The position numbers were made by a program, and so were the translations under genes. A stretch of DNA of 55,519 bases from Saprospiraceae bacterium. Its GTDB lineage: Bacteria; Bacteroidota; Bacteroidia; Chitinophagales; Saprospiraceae. Every line of letters begins with the position of its first letter. Position 1 is the first letter of the stretch. Positions 9,711-18,928 of the stretch are shown here, piece by piece. The stretch lies in assembly GCA_013001975.1 (NCBI GenBank), contig JABDKX010000039.1:1-55519 (forward strand), in the 5' to 3' direction. Below the pieces are notes generated by a model that worked only from the letters and a program-made list of their open reading frames with translations, ran no database searches and was not told the origin of the DNA.

Positions 9711-12293
9711 ATGACCTTTATTTCTGATAAATCATCTGCTATTTTAAAGTACGCATTCTTTTTGCTTCTCTTTTCTTATGCAAATACCATTACTGCTCAA
9801 AAACTAACAACAATAAAAGGACGTGTTTTTGATGCAAAAACCAAGCAACCTCTTCCATTTGTTGATGTTACTCTCAAAGGAACCTATATCGGTGTTTCTA
9901 CTGATTTAGATGGACAATATCTCATTCAAACAAGGAATCCATCAGACACGATCGAATGTTCTTTTTTAAGTTATAAAACCATTTCTCAAAGGATTAAACA
10001 AGAAGAAAAGCAAACCATCGACTTTTATATGGAGGAAGAAGGTTATCAATTGGAATCTGTAACCATATTAGCCAAGAAAGGTAAATACAGAAAGAAAAAT
10101 AATCCCGCCGTAGACTTGATGAGAAAGGTTATTGCTAACAGAGATAAAAATAAAATTGAGTCAAAAGATTTTTATCAATATGACAAGCACGAAAAACTTG
10201 AATTAGATCTCAATAACATAACTGAAGAATTTAAACAAAAAAAAGCATTTAGAAATTTTGAGTTCCTCTGGGAATATCTGGATACTTCGACTGTTAACGG
10301 AAGAGTCTACCTTCCCGTCTATCTGAGAGAAATCTTAGCAAAAGTTTATTACAAAAAAGATGGCAATGAGAAAAAAGAAGTTCGGGAAGCCATCAAAATG
10401 ACAACTTTTGATGAGGCTTTAGATGAACAAAGTATTACCAGTATCATTGATCTTCTTTATCAGGATATAGATTTATATGATAATAATGTCAACTTATTAG
10501 ACAATGATTTTTTAAGTCCTATGGCACCTTGGGCTTTAAATTATTATCGCTTTTATATTTTAGATACAACATATGTAAATAATAAGGAAGCTATTCATTT
10601 GGCTTTTATTCCAAGAAACAAAGCCTTCATTGGATTTACTGGAGATGTTTATATTTCAAATGACGGAAGATATTCTTTATTGAAAGCCGTACTTGGAATC
10701 ACAAAAGATATCAGCATGAACTTTGTCAGAGACATTAAGGTTGTGCAGGAATATGATGAAGTTGACAGTGTATATATATTAACACGTGACGATATTACTT
10801 TGGATATTGCATTATCGAAAGGAGGCATTGGTATGTATGCCTCTCGGAGTAATACAACCAAAAATCATAAGTTTACCCCTCCCGACGACCCGTCCGTTTT
10901 TAATTATACGGAAGAGATTACCACTCTTGATGGTGCTTATGAACAAGCTGATTTTTACTGGGCTAATAACAGGCTGAATCCTTTAGATGAAAAACAGGAA
11001 GGGATTTATAATATGATTGACACCCTTCGAACTGTTCCTGCTTATAAGAAATTTATTTGGTTTACCAGAGTGATTACAACGGGATATATTCCTGCAGGGC
11101 CTATCGATATAGGTCAAATATCTACTATGTATACTTTCAATCCGACAGAAGGAACAAGATTCAGATTAGGATTAGAATCTGCCTTTAGAAGAGGGAGAAA
11201 ATATCAAGCTAAAACTTATTTGGCTTATGGATTGAGGGATAAAAAATTGAAATACAGTGGATCATTTTTATGGTCATTCAATGATGACTTTATTGAGAAC
11301 CCAAGGCATTATATAAAAGGCCTTTATCGGCATGATGTTGTCTTTCCAGGATTGAAACTTGAATTTATTGAAGAAGCCAATTTATTGACATCATTTAGAA
11401 GAGGAGATGCTAATCAAATGTTACTATTAGATTCTTGGAATCTTGATTATGTAAATGAAAGTGGTGTAGGTTTTTTTAAAATTGGATTAGAACACAGAAA
11501 GAGACAACCTTATGGCACTATGGTGTTTGAAGCATTTAGGAATGATCAACCCAATCAATCAGTTCCAGATGTGACAACATCAGAAATTAGTTTTGCCGGT
11601 GAGTTTTCTCCAAATACCGCATTTATTCAAGGTCGTGAAATTAGGACACCAATTAAGTCTGAACATCCACGATTTCAATTAAGTTATAGAGCAGGATTTA
11701 AGGCAGCAGGGGGAGATTTTTCTTATCATAATATTTCTCTTCAAATGAAAAAACAAGTCCCAATGTCCGTATTGGGAAGAGGTGATATTCAAATTGAAGT
11801 AGGCCGTGTATTTGGAAAAGGTTTACCTTTTGTATTATTATATATACCAAAATCAAATCAAGCATACTCTTTTCAACCCACTTCTTTTAATACAATGAAC
11901 TTTATAGAATTTGTTACTGACAAATATGCCAGAGTAAATTATCAGCACTATTTTGATGGGTATATTTTTAATCGAATTCCGTTGATCAAAAAACTTAAAT
12001 TAAAGGAAGTCATCGGTTTCAAAGTGATTCACGGTGGTTTGGATGATGCCAATGATCCTAGGATAAATCCTGATCTTATTCAATTTAACAGAGATGCTGA
12101 TGGCAATTATTTGACCTCAACATTTGATGGTAAAACACCATTTGTGGAATACAGTGTAGGTATGTATAACATTTTCAGATTTATCAGATTAGATTTGGTT
12201 AAGCGGGTAACTTACTTAGACAGACCAAACATTGAGAACTTATTTAATGTCAAAGGGCTCGGATTAAGAGGTCGAATAAAAGTTGAATTTTAA
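9711..12293 (+). CDS. DUF5686 outer-membrane protein with carboxypeptidase-regulatory-like domain
   Basis: An 860-aa exported protein. Residues 1-30 are a signal peptide ending ITAQ. Residues about 32-115 form a CarboxypepD_reg-like beta sandwich (IKGRVFDAKTKQPLPFVDVT, then STDLDGQYLI). The rest matches the DUF5686 architecture common in Bacteroidota, with NPAVDLMRKVIANRDKN after the sandwich and a C-terminal part rich in aromatic beta strands ending in GLRGRIKVEF, typical of an outer-membrane barrel. The CarboxypepD_reg domain is also found on TonB-dependent receptors, but no plug domain is visible. Substrate and role are unknown for the family. About 220 bases before the gene hold no obvious small ORF. 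Confidence 0.85.
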   Translation: MTFISDKSSAILKYAFFLLLFSYANTITAQKLTTIKGRVFDAKTKQPLPFVDVTLKGTYIGVSTDLDGQYLIQTRNPSDTIECSFLSYKTISQRIKQEEKQTIDFYMEEEGYQLESVTILAKKGKYRKKNNPAVDLMRKVIANRDKNKIESKDFYQYDKHEKLELDLNNITEEFKQKKAFRNFEFLWEYLDTSTVNGRVYLPVYLREILAKVYYKKDGNEKKEVREAIKMTTFDEALDEQSITSIIDLLYQDIDLYDNNVNLLDNDFLSPMAPWALNYYRFYILDTTYVNNKEAIHLAFIPRNKAFIGFTGDVYISNDGRYSLLKAVLGITKDISMNFVRDIKVVQEYDEVDSVYILTRDDITLDIALSKGGIGMYASRSNTTKNHKFTPPDDPSVFNYTEEITTLDGAYEQADFYWANNRLNPLDEKQEGIYNMIDTLRTVPAYKKFIWFTRVITTGYIPAGPIDIGQISTMYTFNPTEGTRFRLGLESAFRRGRKYQAKTYLAYGLRDKKLKYSGSFLWSFNDDFIENPRHYIKGLYRHDVVFPGLKLEFIEEANLLTSFRRGDANQMLLLDSWNLDYVNESGVGFFKIGLEHRKRQPYGTMVFEAFRNDQPNQSVPDVTTSEISFAGEFSPNTAFIQGREIRTPIKSEHPRFQLSYRAGFKAAGGDFSYHNISLQMKKQVPMSVLGRGDIQIEVGRVFGKGLPFVLLYIPKSNQAYSFQPTSFNTMNFIEFVTDKYARVNYQHYFDGYIFNRIPLIKKLKLKEVIGFKVIHGGLDDANDPRINPDLIQFNRDADGNYLTSTFDGKTPFVEYSVGMYNIFRFIRLDLVKRVTYLDRPNIENLFNVKGLGLRGRIKVEF

Positions 12294-12332
12294 TACCATT
12301 TAATCAAATTATTACCACCCATTAAAATTTCC

Positions 12333-12340
12333 TACTTTCG
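12333..12340 (+). promoter_or_regulatory. Possible -7 promoter box just before the phosphodiesterase gene
   Basis: TACTTTCG matches the Bacteroidota -7 consensus TAnnTTTG at seven of eight positions and lies only 5 bases before the ATG at 12346. If used, the 5' leader would be one or a few bases long. No convincing -33 TTG is seen. Confidence 0.35.
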
Positions 12341-12345
12341 CCGTT

Positions 12346-13713
12346 ATGAGTCAGAAGAAAAAAGTTATATTTTATCTCATCGATGGTGCGAGACCTGATG
12401 TGCTTAATAAATTACTTGATCAAGACGAACTTCCTTCAATTAAAGAGAATCTGGTTTCCCAAGGATCATTTGTTAAAGGAACTACTTGTTTGCCTTCAAC
12501 GACAGGACCCGCATATTTACCTTTCTTGACGGGAGCTTCTCCTGGCGATCATCATATAACAGGCATCCGATGGTTTGACAAAGAAGAATACTTTAAAGGC
12601 AGATGGGGTCGAAACGCAATGCGCAGTTATTGTGGTTATGAAGCCAAGTATTTCAATGATGACATGAATCCAAACTACCCTTCCTTGTTTGAATTATATC
12701 CAGAAGGATATAACATTTATAACATGGTGACTAAAGGTGTTAAGGAAGAAAACGATCTCACAAAAGAAGGAAAATCCAAACTTTATTTTGATGCCCATTT
12801 TAAACAGATTCATCATCCTGTAGATGAGAAAGGACATGAAAGATTATTAGAAGCTGTTGAAAAAGACTTCGACTTTATCTATGCCGTCTTTCCAAGCATT
12901 GACTGGGACTCTCACTACTTCCATTATGAAGATGAAAAGACGATTGAAGCATACCGCATTGTTGATCGCAGTTTGGAAGCCGTTGTCAATAAACTTAAGA
13001 AGCAGGGTGATTATGAGAATACATTAATCGTCATGGCAAGCGACCACGGATTGACTTCAACTCATACTCATCTTGATGTTGGTAAATTTTTTAAAAAAAA
13101 TAAATATCGCGTTTTAGAATATCCTACAATTTGGACATTATTTCCAAAGGTGGCTGTTTTCATTTCTGGAAATTCATTTGCATCGGTATCTTTTTTAGAT
13201 CATAAAACCGCTTACTTCCAAAAAGAACTGATGGAAAAACATGGGACTGTCTTAACTAAGTTTGTAAATGAAAGTGCTATCGATTTTATTGCTTTTAGAA
13301 AAAATGAAAGTGCGCTGACTGTTTTAAATCAAGAAGGCGAAGCTGAAATAAGTTTTAATAATAATCTTTTAGGATACAAATCAATCACTGCAAATCCTTT
13401 GGGATTAAATGACCATGATACGACACTTAATTTTCAAGAAGCTTTTGATTTTACTTATGAATCAGAATATCCAGATTCACTCTATCAAATAAAACAATTA
13501 TTTGACAGCAAAAGAAGCGGAGATATTATTGTATCAGCCAACGTCGGATATGACTTGAGAGATTTTTGGGAGATACCAGAGCACAAAGGGTCTCATGGTT
13601 CATTACATCGAGAACATATTCATATTCCAATTCTATTGAATAAAAAAGGACTTGATAAGCCTGTTCGTTCAACGGAGGTTTTTAAAATTATCAAAGACTA
13701 TTTAGACAGTTAG
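12346..13713 (+). CDS. Alkaline phosphatase superfamily protein (type I phosphodiesterase/nucleotide pyrophosphatase-like)
   Basis: A 455-aa cytoplasmic-looking hydrolase. The metal-binding start is IFYLIDGARPDVL (Asp13), the nucleophile loop is TTCLPSTTGPAYLPFLTG, followed by DWDSHYFH and the metal site MASDHGLTSTHTHLDVG; a late HKGSHGSLHREHIHIP supplies further His ligands. This layout is that of the phosphodiesterase branch of the superfamily, which cleaves phosphate mono- or diesters using two Zn ions. No signal peptide is present. The next gene starts one base after its stop, so the two form a tight operon with a membrane protein of the UPF0104/LPG-synthase-TM family. The pairing suggests a lipid- or glycolipid-phosphate substrate, which is an inference. 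Confidence 0.87.
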   Translation: MSQKKKVIFYLIDGARPDVLNKLLDQDELPSIKENLVSQGSFVKGTTCLPSTTGPAYLPFLTGASPGDHHITGIRWFDKEEYFKGRWGRNAMRSYCGYEAKYFNDDMNPNYPSLFELYPEGYNIYNMVTKGVKEENDLTKEGKSKLYFDAHFKQIHHPVDEKGHERLLEAVEKDFDFIYAVFPSIDWDSHYFHYEDEKTIEAYRIVDRSLEAVVNKLKKQGDYENTLIVMASDHGLTSTHTHLDVGKFFKKNKYRVLEYPTIWTLFPKVAVFISGNSFASVSFLDHKTAYFQKELMEKHGTVLTKFVNESAIDFIAFRKNESALTVLNQEGEAEISFNNNLLGYKSITANPLGLNDHDTTLNFQEAFDFTYESEYPDSLYQIKQLFDSKRSGDIIVSANVGYDLRDFWEIPEHKGSHGSLHREHIHIPILLNKKGLDKPVRSTEVFKIIKDYLDS

Positions 13714-13714
13714 A

Positions 13715-14797
13715 ATGGATCAACAAGAACAAAATAAGGATCTCAAAATAAATAAGGTTTTCAACCCTAAGATTATAAAAAAAGGGGTTGTTTATTTTTT
13801 GAGTATATCTGTTATTTCTCTTGTCGCTATTTTCTTATATACCAATTCTGGCAAAACATTAGAAGTATGGAAGCAAATTCATCCGCTTTATCTTTTATTA
13901 ACGCTAGTGTTTGTTGCGAATGATTTGTTTTTAGGTGCCTTTAGAAACCACATATTTGTTAAGGAGTTTAAGCCAGGCGGATCCTTTTGGATTAGTTTTA
14001 AAGCCAACTTAGCTAATATATTTATGGGAGCTGTAACACCATCGCAATCAGGTGGCGGCATTGCACAGTTTTATATATTTTATAAAAATGGCGTCAAACT
14101 TCCTGATGCTATAACGTTAAGCTTTATCAATTGGATATCAACTTTACTGTTTTTTCCAATCGCTGGAATCATATCTTACTTTATAATAAAAGATAACATT
14201 CCTCCTGGCTTCATTACTTATTTGGCTCAATTTGGGTTTAGTATTTTCACGATTTTGATTACAGTTGTTTTAGTCGCATTATTTTTTCCTCATCTTGTTG
14301 GCGAGCTTATCATCAAACTAGGAGAACTTATTAGAAAGGTGAGTGAAAAATGGTCAGATAAAATATCAGGCTTTGGTCTTAAAGCAAAGACATCAATGAT
14401 TGATTACAGAACAAAGTGTGTGAGCCTACTAAAACGCAAACCGCAATTGATGTTATTCAGTTTTCTCATTACAATTCTGCTTTACCTCAATAAATTTTTC
14501 CTTGCTTACATCATTGTACTTGCGCTTGGTGCGAAAGCAAATTTATTTGTAATATTAGCCATTCAGGCAATTATTTATTTACTGCTTTATTTTGCTCCTA
14601 GTCCAGGAGGAAGTGGCATAGCAGAGCTCAGCATCGCTGGATTAATGGCTGGGGTTATTTCTGAAGATTACATTGGTACATTTACTGTGTTGCAAAGAAG
14701 CCTGCTCATCTTTATTCCTGCTATAATAGGATCTTTTGTTGTGTTGAAAGAGTTGAATAAAGAAAGCTCAGAAGAAGACTCAAAAAATAAAGCTTAA
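13715..14797 (+). CDS. UPF0104 / lysylphosphatidylglycerol synthase TM-like (flippase-like) membrane protein
   Basis: A 360-aa polytopic protein with about seven or eight hydrophobic segments. Motifs of the LPG_synthase_TM family are visible: FKANLANIFMGAVTPSQSGG in the first half and the late YFAPSPGGSGIAELSIAGLM. The family includes the flippase half of MprF and AglD-type proteins; members without the synthase domain, like this one, are usually of unknown substrate. It is translationally coupled to the phosphodiesterase gene (one-base gap). Its stop is next to the stop of the convergent methyltransferase gene, leaving no room for a separate terminator. Confidence 0.85.
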   Translation: MDQQEQNKDLKINKVFNPKIIKKGVVYFLSISVISLVAIFLYTNSGKTLEVWKQIHPLYLLLTLVFVANDLFLGAFRNHIFVKEFKPGGSFWISFKANLANIFMGAVTPSQSGGGIAQFYIFYKNGVKLPDAITLSFINWISTLLFFPIAGIISYFIIKDNIPPGFITYLAQFGFSIFTILITVVLVALFFPHLVGELIIKLGELIRKVSEKWSDKISGFGLKAKTSMIDYRTKCVSLLKRKPQLMLFSFLITILLYLNKFFLAYIIVLALGAKANLFVILAIQAIIYLLLYFAPSPGGSGIAELSIAGLMAGVISEDYIGTFTVLQRSLLIFIPAIIGSFVVLKELNKESSEEDSKNKA

Positions 14798-14798
14798 C

Positions 14799-15725
14799 TT
14801 ATTTTTTGCGAAGCCATAAACTTTGGCCGCGAATTTCAGAAATCCATTCTCCCCTCTTAGAGCCAATTGTATATTTTTCGTGAGGGTTCAAACAAAGAGG
14901 CATATTCCCTTTGTACCAACTTTCATATCGATGTTCTAATTCATCACTGAAAACCAACACTTCATAGTCATCGTTATTCTGTAGGAATGCTCTCAGCAAA
15001 TATTGTTCATTCCAATAAATGCCTTCATCTGTCCAAGGTTGTGGATATTCAAAATGTCTAAACACATCATGAAAGTGGATAATTACCCCTGATTCTAAAA
15101 TAGGAAATACCTTAAATAATAAATAATGGATTTCACTTCCTTTTTTACTGGTGTGTGAAGTATCTATAAATAAAATGTCATTTTCTTTTAATGAATTAAA
15201 TATCAACATGTCCAAGTCCGAAACGCGCTTATTTATCTGTTCATAAAATGAATTTTCGATTGTGGGAATCAATTTCTCTGAGCGATGCTGTGATGGATCG
15301 ATACTTATCAATTTGCTTGACAACTGATTTGCCTTTATTGTATCTAACATACATGCTGTCGAAAAACCAGATCCAATTTCAATTATAAGCTTTGGTTTGT
15401 ATTCAGAAATTAAACACCATAAAATGACGCCATCAGAAAATGAAAAGAATTTATTTTGAAAATAATATTGGAGTCCTTCTTGTTTTTCTTTTTTAAATGG
15501 AATTTTTGAATAGTGTTTAGCAATCTTTTGGAGTGTTAAAAATTGCGCATCAAAATCCATGTTTATATCTGCATAATCAAATCTTAACGAACTTGATTGC
15601 TGCTCTTTGCTCGGTACCACGCTGTGAAAATGTCCCTTTGGAAAATAAGATGTTTTCCATCCAAAGAAATGAGTCAACCTTTTGATAAATACATTGCTTA
15701 ATATTCTTTCTTTGAAATTAGCCAT
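14799..15725 (-). CDS. Class I SAM-dependent methyltransferase (Methyltransf_24-like)
   Basis: A 308-aa soluble protein. The SAM-binding motif I is IIEIGSGFSTACML (from residue about 114), followed by LISIDPS (acidic ribose contact), DILFIDTSHTSKKGSEIHY and GVIIHFHDVFRHFEYPQPW. The DTSHTS...HFHDV pattern is characteristic of class I methyltransferases found near sugar and surface polysaccharide genes. The substrate cannot be told from the sequence. Its start lies 4 bases from the stop of cca on the same strand (cca is upstream), so it may be the last gene of a dusB-cca-methyltransferase transcript. Confidence 0.85.
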   Translation of the reverse strand: MANFKERILSNVFIKRLTHFFGWKTSYFPKGHFHSVVPSKEQQSSSLRFDYADINMDFDAQFLTLQKIAKHYSKIPFKKEKQEGLQYYFQNKFFSFSDGVILWCLISEYKPKLIIEIGSGFSTACMLDTIKANQLSSKLISIDPSQHRSEKLIPTIENSFYEQINKRVSDLDMLIFNSLKENDILFIDTSHTSKKGSEIHYLLFKVFPILESGVIIHFHDVFRHFEYPQPWTDEGIYWNEQYLLRAFLQNNDDYEVLVFSDELEHRYESWYKGNMPLCLNPHEKYTIGSKRGEWISEIRGQSLWLRKK

Positions 15726-15729
15726 GTGA

Positions 15730-17151
15730 TTAATTAGAAGTTATTTCTAATCCGAGGCTGGCAGCTTTTTCTAACATGAACGCATATGCTGCATCATAAT
15801 CATTAGGTATATCACCATCTAAGATAGCTTCCCTGATTGCATCTTTTATAATGCCGACAGTTCGCGAAGGCTTAATTTTAAAAGTCTCCATTATCAAATC
15901 TCCTGATATGGGCGGTTGCCAATATCTGATTTGATCTTTTTCTTCGACTTCTAATAATTTTTGCTTTACAATTTTATAGTTGGCTTTTATGGTGGCTACC
16001 TTTTGGGCATTTTTTGAAGTTATGTCAGCTTTACATAAAAGCATTAATTCATCCAAATCTTCACCTGCATCAAACAACAAACGGCGCATTGCTGAATCGG
16101 TAATATCTTCCTTTGTCAAACTTATTGGTCTTAAGTGAAGTCGAACCATTTTCTCAACGAACTTCATTTTATGATCTAAAGGAAGCTTAAATCTTTTAAA
16201 TATTTTAGGTACCATACGTGCACCGACGACTTCATGACCATGAAAAGTCCAACCATGATCTTTTGAAAAACGCTTGGTTGCAGGTTTGGCGATATCGTGT
16301 AAGATCGCAGCCCATCGTAACCAAAGATCATCACTGTCTTCACATAAATTATCAAGGACTTTTAAAGTATGATAATAGTTATCTTTATGCCTTTGATTGT
16401 TTCTGACCTCTACCCCACGCAATGCTTCGAATTCAGGAAAAAATATATTTAGCAGGTTGGTTTCAGAAAGCAAATTAAATCCAATTGAGGGTTTATCTGA
16501 GAGGATAATTTTGTTGAGTTCTTGAGTTATTCTTTCAGCAGATATAATTTTTAATCGTTCTGAATTCCTTTTGATGCCTTCTTTGGTAATTTCATCAATA
16601 TTGAATCCTAATTGCGTGGCGAAACGAATCCCACGCATCATTCTGAGAGGATCATCAGAAAAAGTTTTATCAGGATCTAATGGTGTTTTGATAGTCTTTG
16701 ATTCCAAATCACCAATCCCATTAAAAGGGTCAATAATCTTTCCAAAGTTGTCGGCATTTAAGGATGCTGCCATTGCGTTAATCGTAAAATCTCTTCTGTT
16801 TTGATCGTCTTCTAAGGTGCCTGCAGAAACATCGGGTTTTCTAGAATCAATAGAATAGGATTCTTTTCGGGCACCAACAAATTCAAGTTCGATATCTTCA
16901 AATTTGATCATTGCTGTTCCAAACCGTTTAAATACCACGACAGCCTGTTGGATATCTAAATCTTTTCCAACAGCTTCAGCTAAACGAATGCCATCACCGA
17001 CACAGACAACATCCACATCCTTAGATGGCCTGCCTAACAATCTGTCACGCACAATTCCGCCAACGAAATAACTTGGATAATTTAATTGCTGTGATACTTT
17101 AGATATAGATTGTGCAATTAATAATTCTTGTTTGGTAAAATTAAATTGCAT
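15730..17151 (-). CDS. cca: CCA tRNA nucleotidyltransferase with HD domain
   Basis: Adds or repairs the 3' CCA of tRNA. The class II nucleotidyltransferase core is seen as GGIVRDRLLGRPSKDVDVV (residues 31-49, catalytic Asp45 and Asp47), RRDFTINAMAASL and FSDDPLRMMRGIRFATQLGF. The C-terminal part is an HD domain (RHKDNYYHTLKVLDNL, then WAAILHDIAKPATKRF and FHGHEVVGARM) that in other members carries phosphohydrolase activity. The 473-aa length suits the Bacteroidota form. Its ATG overlaps the dusB stop by one base (TAATG), so the two tRNA genes are translationally coupled. Confidence 0.95.
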   Translation of the reverse strand: MQFNFTKQELLIAQSISKVSQQLNYPSYFVGGIVRDRLLGRPSKDVDVVCVGDGIRLAEAVGKDLDIQQAVVVFKRFGTAMIKFEDIELEFVGARKESYSIDSRKPDVSAGTLEDDQNRRDFTINAMAASLNADNFGKIIDPFNGIGDLESKTIKTPLDPDKTFSDDPLRMMRGIRFATQLGFNIDEITKEGIKRNSERLKIISAERITQELNKIILSDKPSIGFNLLSETNLLNIFFPEFEALRGVEVRNNQRHKDNYYHTLKVLDNLCEDSDDLWLRWAAILHDIAKPATKRFSKDHGWTFHGHEVVGARMVPKIFKRFKLPLDHKMKFVEKMVRLHLRPISLTKEDITDSAMRRLLFDAGEDLDELMLLCKADITSKNAQKVATIKANYKIVKQKLLEVEEKDQIRYWQPPISGDLIMETFKIKPSRTVGIIKDAIREAILDGDIPNDYDAAYAFMLEKAASLGLEITSN

Positions 17152-18146
17152 TATGAAAATACTTCAGCCTGAGAATATTTATGTCTGATTTCTTCAAGGA
17201 TTTCATGTATAACAGATGGATCATATTCTGTAACCAAACGCGCTCTGTATTTTTTAATGCCTGGCAAACCTCTAAAGTAGTTGGTATAATGTCTTCTCAT
17301 TTCTACAATCCCCAATCTTTCACCTTTCCACTCTAAAGATCGCTGCAAATGTTCTTTGACGGCTTCTATACGTTCATCCAGTGTGGGACCGTCAATAATT
17401 TCTCCTCTTTCCAAAAATGCTTTGATTTCTCTAAAAATCCAAGGGTAACCAATACTTGCTCTGCCTATCATGATACCATCCACACCATATCGTTCTTTGT
17501 ATTCGAGCGCTTTTTGAGGACTGTTGATATCGCCATTTCCAAATATTGGAATGTGAATTCTAGGGTTTTCTTTAATCTTACCAATTTTAGTCCAATCGGC
17601 TTCTCCTTTATACATTTGTTTTCTTGTCCTTCCGTGAATAGACAAGGCCTTGATACCGACATCTTGCAATCGCTCAGCGACATCTTCGATAAAAATAGTA
17701 TCATCATCCCAACCTAATCTGGTCTTCACTGTCACTGGCAAAGAAGTCGATTTTACTATTGCTTCAGTTAATTTGACCATTCTTGGAATATCTTGCAAAA
17801 TACCAGCGCCAGCCATTCTGCAAACAACTTTCTTAACAGGACATCCAAAATTGATATCCAAAACTTCTGGTTGCGCCTCTTCAACGATTTCTGCTGCTCT
17901 TTGCATGGAATCTAACTTGGCACCAAAGATTTGAATACCTATTGGTCGTTCATAGTCATAAATATCCAATTTCTGAACACTCTTATCAGCATCACGTATC
18001 AGTCCTTCCACAGAAATAAATTCTGTGTACATCATATCACAACCATTCTTTTTACACAAAGCACGAAATGGCGGATCACTAACGTCTTCCATAGGCGCTA
18101 ATAACAGCGGAAAATCACCTAGTTCTAAATTGCCAATTTTAACCAT
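17151..18146 (-). CDS. dusB: tRNA-dihydrouridine synthase DusB
   Basis: An FMN enzyme that reduces uridine in the D-loop of tRNA. Visible are the FMN phosphate loop start LLAPMEDVSDPPFR, the catalytic-Cys motif NFGCPVKKVVCRMAGAG (Cys109), VKTRLGWDDD, IHGRTRKQMYKGEADW, FGNGDINSP and MIGRASIGYPWIFREI. Length 331 aa is normal. It is the first gene of a coupled pair with cca. A promoter with good Bacteroidota consensus lies directly at its start codon. Confidence 0.96.
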   Translation of the reverse strand: MVKIGNLELGDFPLLLAPMEDVSDPPFRALCKKNGCDMMYTEFISVEGLIRDADKSVQKLDIYDYERPIGIQIFGAKLDSMQRAAEIVEEAQPEVLDINFGCPVKKVVCRMAGAGILQDIPRMVKLTEAIVKSTSLPVTVKTRLGWDDDTIFIEDVAERLQDVGIKALSIHGRTRKQMYKGEADWTKIGKIKENPRIHIPIFGNGDINSPQKALEYKERYGVDGIMIGRASIGYPWIFREIKAFLERGEIIDGPTLDERIEAVKEHLQRSLEWKGERLGIVEMRRHYTNYFRGLPGIKKYRARLVTEYDPSVIHEILEEIRHKYSQAEVFS

Positions 18147-18150
18147 GGCA

Positions 18151-18182
18151 CAAAGGTACTAATGTATTTTGAGAATGTACAA
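18151..18182 (-). promoter_or_regulatory. dusB-cca promoter (TTG-N21-TACCTTTG)
   Basis: On the minus strand a TTG (18182-18180) is followed after 21 bases by TACCTTTG (18158-18151), a full match to the Bacteroidota -7 box TAnnTTTG. The -7 box ends 4 bases before the dusB ATG (18146), which predicts a leaderless or almost leaderless mRNA. Confidence 0.55.
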
Positions 18183-18286
18183 GTCTATTGATGAGATAAA
18201 AAATGTACCTTGTTGTAAGAATTGTAAGCTGTTTGTCTAAACTTTTTATAGAAAAGTGATGTTAAAGTAGGATAAACAATAAAAAC

Positions 18287-18850
18287 ATGATTTTAAAATT
18301 AAACGCATTAGTATTTATGGCATTTTTCGGATTATTCGGAAGTAAGACAACAGACACATCTTTATTAGAAAAGGTTTCTATTCATAAGTTTACCGTAAAA
18401 GATATTTCAGGCAACGACTTTGACTTTTCAACTTTAAAAGGTAAAAAAGTTATGATTGTAAACACAGCTTCTAAATGTGGCCTTACGCCTCAATACAAGC
18501 AGTTACAAGCGCTTTATGAAAAGTACAAGGATGACAACTTTGTTATTGTAGGATTTCCTGCTAACAACTTTATGTCACAAGAACCTGGAACAGATTCGGA
18601 GATAGCATCTTTTTGCCAAAAAAATTATGGAGTAGATTTTCCAATGATGTCCAAAATATCTGTAGCTGGAAAAAATAAACATGCTATTTATAAGTTTTTA
18701 ACTGATATAAAGGAAAATGGTGTTGCTGGATCAACAGTTAAGTGGAATTTTCAAAAATACTTAATTGATGAAGAAGGTTATTTGGTTAAAAGCATAAGTC
18801 CACAAACCAAGCCAGATGATAAAAAAATTATCAGTTGGATTGAAGGGTAA
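18287..18850 (+). CDS. Glutathione peroxidase family thiol peroxidase
   Basis: A 187-aa protein of the GPx family with an N-terminal hydrophobic stretch (residues 4-18) that suggests export or membrane attachment. The peroxidatic Cys64 is in NTASKCGLTPQY, the Trp-Asn pair is in VKWNFQKYL (153-154), and Cys110 in SFCQKNYGVDFP fits the resolving Cys of thioredoxin-dependent members. The usual FPCNQF motif is FPANNF here, so the catalytic-tetrad Gln is Asn94. It most likely reduces peroxides with thioredoxin rather than glutathione (family knowledge). It converges with nhaB across a shared terminator. Confidence 0.92.
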   Translation: MILKLNALVFMAFFGLFGSKTTDTSLLEKVSIHKFTVKDISGNDFDFSTLKGKKVMIVNTASKCGLTPQYKQLQALYEKYKDDNFVIVGFPANNFMSQEPGTDSEIASFCQKNYGVDFPMMSKISVAGKNKHAIYKFLTDIKENGVAGSTVKWNFQKYLIDEEGYLVKSISPQTKPDDKKIISWIEG

Positions 18851-18869
18851 TTTTTATTACGATAACAAA

Positions 18870-18900
18870 AAAAAGGAAGTCAACAATTGACTTCCTTTTT
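18870..18900. terminator. Bidirectional rho-independent terminator between gpx and nhaB
   Basis: A 14-bp perfect stem (18870-18883 with 18887-18900) closes a 3-base loop; the stem starts with A5 and ends with T5, so it can terminate in both directions. It lies between the convergent stops at 18850 and 18929. Confidence 0.92.
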
Positions 18901-18928
18901 TATTTTATATCCAGAATACTTTTATAAT

